From Polydactylus sextarius (taxonomy: Eukaryota > Chordata > Actinopteri > Polynemidae), in NCBI GenBank assembly GCA_016801845.1, contig CM028908.1, positions 19,417,047-19,481,046 of the forward strand: a stretch of 64,000 bases of DNA. Direction: 5' to 3'. This document shows positions 57,675 through 64,000 of this stretch, one piece after another. The translations under genes were made by a program, and so were the position numbers. The notes beneath the pieces were generated by a model. That model saw only the letters and a program-made list of their open reading frames with translations, was not told where the DNA came from and ran no database searches. How positions within the stretch are numbered: position 1 is the stretch's first letter; each line of letters starts with the position of its first letter.

Positions 57675-60600
57675 GTTCGCCCAGGCCCGCTGGATGAGCT
57701 GTTTTTACACACAGAGGTGAATAAAGCGGTAGTTTGTCATCCTGTCCGGTGTGTAGAGTCACAACTATCGGTCTTGTGTCACAACAACCACTGGGGTAGG
57801 CACGAAGCAGTCGGTAATTACATGGCTATAGTTCCGGGACAAGGGGGTTGCGAGAGCTAATGTCCAGCTGGGACTTGGTCAAGACGGTTGCTAAAGCAGG
57901 TACGCTGTAACTACTTATGTTGTTTTCCTATTTGTCTCCAAAAGAGTATACACGAAAAGCAAACGCTGGAGTTGACAGACAGAATCAGTGGATGTGTCAG
58001 AGTCTTACCCCATCACATTCAAGAGTGTTTGTGCTCCTTCTAAACAAGTTAAAGTGCAGGGGGTCTCATCATAGCGAGGTCCCCATGGTTCAACTATGGA
58101 CGCATCGACGGCCAGCACGGACTCCAGCACTGGACACGACCCTGGCAAAACACTTGTTAGTGGCGGTGCAACTTCTCTCCCTAATCACCAGGGGAAAGTA
58201 GGTTCATACTCCGTGCAGACTTTCAATGGGAGTCAAACTATGAACTCTCACAATTCAGGAAGCGCTGCCCCTCTCGGGGGGACGACTGTAACAAGTGGCA
58301 CTGGTAACAGCAGCGGTCCTGCGGTATCTGTCGCAGCTGTCAACACTGGACCAGTGCTGCCCAAAGGGCTGACCGGTGCGGTAATGCCCCCCTCGTCAAA
58401 CAGTGTAATTCAGACGCCTCTTATGAATTCACAGAGTGTTGTCGCTTCAGCTCAGCCTGTCAGCCAGGCAGTAGGACCCACTGTGACTCTCGTCAGGCCG
58501 CCTATGCAAACTGCGGGGTCGGGTGCAACTTTGAATGGGAACAACAACAATACGAGCCCCGCTATGGTCGCCAATACAACCGTGCAGTCAGGTATCGGCA
58601 TACAAACTCCGCTTGTAAACAATGGCCAGCCGTCAAACACGGTGTGTGTCAGCGCAGGATCGCACATCATCAAGGCAGAGCCACCCACAACAATAATACA
58701 GTCAGCTCCGCAGCCGGCTGTCAGTCCCGGAGCCGCCAGCGCTCCCCGAACCCCGGCGACGGTAGCTACAGGTCCGGGTGGGATCCGGGCTCTGACGCCT
58801 CAGATGTTGGCTCCGAGGCTCCCCCAGACCTCTCCAGGACAGCCCAGTATACACAACATCCAGCTCCCCCCGGGTGAGTCAAGTCACAATGTTTTAAAAC
58901 ATGCACACAAATATTTATTTCCACACTTGACTGATTGATTAAATTAATTTTATTTATATTTGTCAGTTGACCTACGATCAGTCAGCAACGTTTGTCATTG
59001 AGTGTTGCTGATTCAATATGAGAAGTGTTATCAAAAAAACACTAAAACCACTGATCTGTTATGATTTGAAGTGGGGGTTGTGGTCATGATTACTCATTAC
59101 TGATTGCTCACTTTTGTGCTGTTGCGCTTATTTAGTCTCGTCTTCCTATTCTCCATTCGGTGAATCTGGTATTTTCAAGTTTAATCTGATAATATAATGT
59201 CATTAAATTTGTCTCCTCTTATATTTTCTGAATTGATTCAGGTATGGTGCTTGTGCGCAGTGAGAGTGGACAACTGTTGATGATTCCTCAGCAGGCTCTG
59301 GCCCAAATGCAGGCCCAGGCTCAGGCCCAGGCCCAGGCTCAGGGAGGCATGGCACCTCGGACTACTACACCAACTAGCGTGCCTCCTGGCCAGGTAACAT
59401 CTTACAGTTTGCCTAGCAAAAGCTTTATATTGGCGACATTTGTGTCTCACTTCAATGCCAAGGACAGTATTACAGCTCATGTTTAGCTTGTCTTCCTGCC
59501 TGCAGCTTATGAGACCACCTGTTGAACATAATTGGATTTGATAGATTATAACTCATGTATGCAGGAATATGGAAAGTCTGAAGATTTTTTATAATTGTGT
59601 TGTATTATTAGTAGTGATTAATGCAAAAATTATGAAAGAAAAGAAGTAAAAAAAAAAAAAAAAACAAGTTTAGATGCAGATGGCTTTTCTAGTTTGTTGA
59701 AAGTGGTTGTTACACATCATATTTTACCTCACGACTTCTCAGGCTCCTGGCAACATTATCACCAGACAAATGGCTCCAAGCACCATCATTCGACAGGGTT
59801 GTCCAGCTCCAACGTCACTCGCTACAACCACCACTCTTCACAGGCCTGCTATTCTTCAGGTAACTATCTCTCTGTGTGGGTGTCAGATCAGATTGGTACA
59901 TATAGTTTTGTGTCTGTGATTTGTATACGCTGAAAGTAATAGCCTGGTGCACTTTGCAAACAAATATGGTTAACATGTATCTGATTTGCTCATAGTGCCT
60001 ATAGTGAGTAACGGTTTGAAATTGGATCAACGTTATATTATAGCGCAATACAATCTTATCAGTTTCAAGTCACCAATGACACTAGAAGGATTTGTTTCAG
60101 CATTTTTTCTGTAGTTAATGTAATGTAATACACACACTACTATAAAGTTTTGTTTTAAGTATTACAGAATAAAGAGCATTCAAGTTTAATTTTCCTTTAT
60201 ACCACTCCACACATAAAACTAATGTAACCTGATATTTTCTGAATAGTTATGTTTCTTAAGATTGTTAAAAAGAATAGTTTTGATGTAGACTTTTTCTAAC
60301 AGCCTGGTAGGGTTTCATGCTGAAAAGCATCAGCAGCGTTTGCCAGTTGTACATAAAATTTTTAGGTTTATTTTGCCAGTATCTTTGGGGAAAATAAAAA
60401 TGTTGAAGTTGTTTTTGAGGAACAACACTAAACTGAAGTGCAGCGCAGCAAAACCACACCTGTTTCCTATTAGGAACTAGAAGTATGTTTGATGCACTTG
60501 AGCAACTGTGAAATAAGTGGCCTTAAAAATCCACACTCTGCACTAATGACCTGACGTTTCAAAGGTTTTATAACCTTTCGGCAGCCTCAGTAACATGTTA

Positions 60601-63095
60601 TGATGATGATGATATCTTTTTCTCAGAGCTCAGTTGGGGCTGCAGTACCAGGAATGACCCCCAGGACCGTGAGTCAAACAGCTGGGACCACAGTTACCTC
60701 AGTAACAGTGAGCAAAGTGAGTTGTGCTAATCCCATGAGATCCAACAGAGCTGGGTGTCTGCATGCACTGTAACAGTATACCGCAGGGTTTATGACCCTT
60801 ACATTGTGTTTGTGACAGTTTAATAAAAGAAGATTAAGCGTGCTGTGATACATTACATGGTTCACACATGAGACAAATCTGAATGTTTGTGTTTCTTGTA
60901 GGAGACAATGGAGAATGTGAAGAAATGTAAGAACTTCCTGTCAACGTTGATAAAACTAGCATCCACAGGGAAGCAATCAACAGAGACTGCAGCCAGTGTG
61001 AGAGAGCTGGTTAAAGACCTGTTGGTGAGTGAGCTGCTCATACAAAAGGCATGCATGGTGACAGTAACATGAAAGCATACTACTTTTCACTTCAGGCACA
61101 AGCTTTGACAATTGTGTAGTCATTTATTTAAAAGAAAAAGTGCTAACTGGAAACTGTTCAGCCATGACGTGCATCATCTGTACCTCCAATTATAACAAGT
61201 TCTAACTCCTTGCGGTTCATGTCTGTGTGTTATACCAGGAGGGTAAACTGGAAGCTGAGGAATTCACCAGCAGATTGTACAAAGAGCTCAATTCCTCACC
61301 CCAACCTTATCTTGTGCCTTTCCTCAAGGTGAGAAAATTTATGTTCTTTTTTCATTGTCATTCGCGTATGTGCCTGCAAAAATCAGCGCACAACATACAT
61401 CTTGGATGTTACTTTTAAATGCGTTTTTTGTAACGTTTGTCCATTTCTTTGTCTTCTGTAGAGAAGCCTCCCAGCTTTGAGGCAGCTCACTCCAGACTCA
61501 GCCGCATTCATCCAGCAGAGTCAGCTCCCCCAGCAGTCCTCAGGTCCAGTGTCCTCCGCTTCACCCACCCCCACCGCTGTGGTCCTGAGCAGCCCTGCTC
61601 CTCGCCTCACTGCCCCAATTAGCAGGCCCCAGCTACAGCCAAGTGTCAGCAAGCCGGGGCAGACCCCCCCAGTGGTAAACTGACTGTTGTGCATCTCTGA
61701 TGTTGTATTTTGCATTTTTTCAACAAATAAACCATTCTCTGTGCTCTGTAGTTAGATAATAAAACTTCAAGTGCACAGGCCACAATCTAATAATGACATG
61801 ATCATTTGAAACCCTTTCAGGTTTTCCAACCGCAGCAGCAGAGAGCAATATTGAGACCTCAGGTAACTTTACCGACAACTCCCATGGTGACTCTCAGGAA
61901 TCAGGCCCCTGGACGCATCATGCTGGGACAGCAACAGGTCCAACTTAAAGAGCTGCAACCAGGTGAACATGTGAATCTAAAATCACATCTGCCTGCGTAT
62001 GAGTGTGAGTGACTTTAAGTATTTATTGAGATTTTTGTGTCTTTTTTTTGTGCCAGTTCCTGTGAGAGCAGAGGTACCACCTGTGTCTAAACAAGTCTCT
62101 GCTGCAGCCTTGACTCCCGCTCAAAAGAACAAGCTTAAAGAGGCGGGTGGCACTTTCAAGTAAGAACAATAAACTTCAGACTTCTGCGAACTGAAACTGT
62201 TTTTCAATTGAAATTCATTTCAGAAATGTTCTGATCCTGTCACATTAAGACTGATAAACACATCATACTCCCAAGTTTTCAGACTATGTGAATCCACCTT
62301 CTGAACTCATCCTGGTTGATTCATTATCATCAGTTCTTTGACTTGTTTTGCCTTAACGCATTTATATTTACAGGGATGATGACGACATCAATGATGTAGC
62401 CTCCATGGCTGGAGTGAACCTGTCTGAGGAAAGTGCCAATATCCTGGCAACCAATTCTGGACTAGTGGGAGCAGTGACACATTCCTGTAAGGACGAGGCT
62501 TTCCTCTCCTGTACCATGCTGCAAAGGAGAATGCTGGAGATAGGTCAGCTACTCATTGACCATACAAAAATCACACAGTATATTCATCCTTTCCCAAAAG
62601 CACTAATGTGTATTGCTGTTTCTTTACCAGGCAGGAGGTATGGTGTGACAGACCTGGGTGCTGAAGTGGTGACCTTTGTCTCCCATGCTACTCAGCAGCG
62701 ACTCCAGAACCTGCTTGAAAAAGTTTCCCAAGTGGCTCAGCAGAAAAATGTCAACCTAAAGGTTTGTTTACCAGATTCACACTGGTACAATGCCTCTCAC
62801 TTTTGGTTTAAAACTCAATATTAACCATGTTCCTGCAGATAATTATCCTGGTACTCTGATACTGAATTGTCTGCAGTATTTCTAGTGTCATTTTCAATCA
62901 TGCAAATGACAGCTGCACCTTTATTGCACTCGTATTGTATGCAGTCATTTCTCCACTGCTGTCTGACAGGAGGACGACAACCACGAGCAGATGAGTGATG
63001 TTCGTGCTCAGCTCAAGTTCTTTGAGCAGCTGGACCAGTTAGAGAAACAACGGAAGGAGGAACAGGAGAGAGAGATCCTGCTGAAGGCAGCTAAG
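57669..63095 (+). CDS. taf4: TFIID subunit TAF4, 5' and central exons (3' end outside window)
   Basis: Exons in one frame: from ATG 58096 (or spliced in earlier) to 58873, then 59242-59393, 59743-59859, 60627-60716, 60902-61024, 61239-61328, 61462-61674, 61821-61962, 62057-62159, 62374-62543, 62631-62761, 62970-63095; 745 aa so far (human TAF4 1085). Ser/Thr/Asn-rich N-terminal region, then VRSESGQLLMIPQQALAQ with a QA repeat; the TAFH/NHR1 domain ETMENVKKCKNFLSTLIKLA to QPYLVPFLKRSLPALRQLTP; histone-fold region DDDDINDVASMAGVNLSEES to SHATQQRLQNLLEKVSQVAQ; then VRAQLKFFEQLDQLEKQRKE. Known role: scaffold of TFIID, pairs with TAF12, binds activators through glutamine-rich regions. The last C-terminal exons are not seen before 64000. 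Oddity: 57669-57765 encodes MAVRPGPLDELFLHTEVNKA...VESQL, resembling the human TAF4 start, but in another frame than the 58096 ORF. Human TAF4 is the neighbour of LSM14B. Confidence 0.9.
58874..59241 (+). other. taf4 intron after the first large exon
   Basis: Donor GTGAGT and acceptor TTCAG, phase 1. AT-rich, nothing else seen. The next introns (59394-59742, 59860-60626, 60717-60901, 61025-61238) are likewise without recognised content, apart from a poly-A run at 59649-59664. Confidence 0.6.
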
Positions 63096-64000
63096 GTACA
63101 GCAACAAACTTTTAGCTGTTACACGCATCCAGATTTATTTATTATCTGATGTGTCATTTTTTAATGACACATCATTAATGCACATCATTAATATGTGGTT
63201 GATGAAAGGCCTTTTAAATAATAATAATAATAGCAGTGAATACTGATTTGTTCACCTTCTATTTAGCGTGTTGGTGTCCTGCAACTTTTCTTTTCTCCAG
63301 GCAAACAATAATATTCTCCAAAGTTTAACAAAAGGTCAACTGCGAATAATTTTTACTTATCCTAAGGATGGCTGTTACGATGTGAATCAAACTGAGTTGT
63401 GTTTTTTTTTTTTTGTTTTTTGTTTTTTAAAGTTATTGAACAAACTTCAAGGCATAGTACAGACTGTACATATAGTAACTGCAGATGGGAAGTCTGGCAG
63501 ATACTTTGAGTTGTTTCAACCCAAAAGCAAACATAGAAACAGACAGCACAGAACACAACCTTCCACCCTCTCACATGTACAAGGGGTACAAAATGCACTT
63601 GATAAATAAAAAACTATTATAAAATAAGTGAAAAATCACATCTTTTCTAAGTGGAGAAGACATTATTTACTTTAACTAAGAAGTTGTGCCAGGGGAGTTG
63701 GGACTCTTCCAATCTAGCAATATACGACTTTTGACTCAGTGCAGCGAGTGTGACGAGGTCAGAAGTTTTAGAAAAAGGTACGTGTGTGTGGTCTGTCGTC
63801 TGTTCTAGGAAACTATTTCTTCATCCCGGCCCTAATAGAATGAATTGTGTAAGGCACTTTAAACTAAACAAAGCTGATACGAGAACACGTGTAGGAAGAA
63901 TTGATCCTAAGCTTCTTTTCTCGTGTGTCCTTTATCCAGAGAAGAGGAGATGACTGTAAAGAGAGAGGAAGAATGTAGGTTAATGAAATGTTAGATAGAA
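63096..64000 (+). other. taf4 intron 12 start, to window end
   Basis: Follows the donor AAG|GTACAG. AT-rich, with a poly-T run at 63402-63427. I do not find the expected next TAF4 exon (the SRSRQEDPEQLRLKQKAKE region), so it lies beyond the window. No other gene recognised. Confidence 0.55.

Noticed and set aside
63240..63610. 113-aa open frame after the last taf4 exon, preceded by CTCCAG
   Set aside because: It does not resemble the expected TAF4 C-terminal region, and contains a poly-T-encoded Phe run. Treated as intron.

Overview
This is a vertebrate nuclear segment, almost certainly from a ray-finned (teleost) fish. Genes are split into short exons with GT-AG introns. Introns are compact, many of them 75-250 bp. 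CA, GA and tetranucleotide microsatellites are frequent. The gene set is that of human chromosome 20q13, packed into 64 kb. No bacterial, viral or CRISPR features were seen. Exon borders below were read by eye from splice signals, reading frame and family knowledge; no search was run.

Layout, left to right: rbm38 (minus, 488-8622), RRM RNA-binding protein; rae1 (minus, 11427-14372), WD40 mRNA export/nucleoporin factor; bmp7 (plus, 17197-25479), TGF-beta family ligand; an ataxin-1-family gene with AXH domain (minus, 27713-30375); dbndd2 (plus, 35186-46248), dysbindin-domain protein with a 10.3 kb first intron; cdh26-like cadherin (plus, 47385-52591); lsm14b (minus, 53306-55242), P-body/mRNP protein; taf4 (plus, 57669 to beyond the last exon seen at 63095), TFIID subunit, whose 3' end lies outside the window. 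rae1/bmp7, the ataxin-1-like gene/dbndd2 and lsm14b/taf4 are head to head; bmp7/ataxin-1-like and cdh26/lsm14b are tail to tail. The genes do not form an operon or a single pathway. Their co-location reflects conserved synteny, with RNA biology (rbm38, rae1, lsm14b), transcription (taf4) and signalling/adhesion (bmp7, cdh26) side by side.

The most interesting result is the ataxin-1-like gene. It encodes an AXH domain split by an intron at the place expected from ATXN1, and a C-terminal RRRHYSAPE motif matching the ATXN1 14-3-3/nuclear-localisation motif. I know of no mammalian counterpart at this position. Four genes here have relatives on human 6p: RBM38/RBM24, BMP7/BMP6, this gene/ATXN1, DBNDD2/DTNBP1. 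This suggests a third ataxin-1 ohnologue, retained in fish and lost in mammals. Other points of note are a tandem triplication of a cytoplasmic-tail exon (with its intron) in cdh26, a 118-bp near-identical direct repeat 2.2 kb apart in dbndd2 intron 1, a conserved TAF4 N-terminus that lies in a different frame from the rest of its first coding exon, and a decayed Tc1/mariner transposase fragment in bmp7 intron 2.
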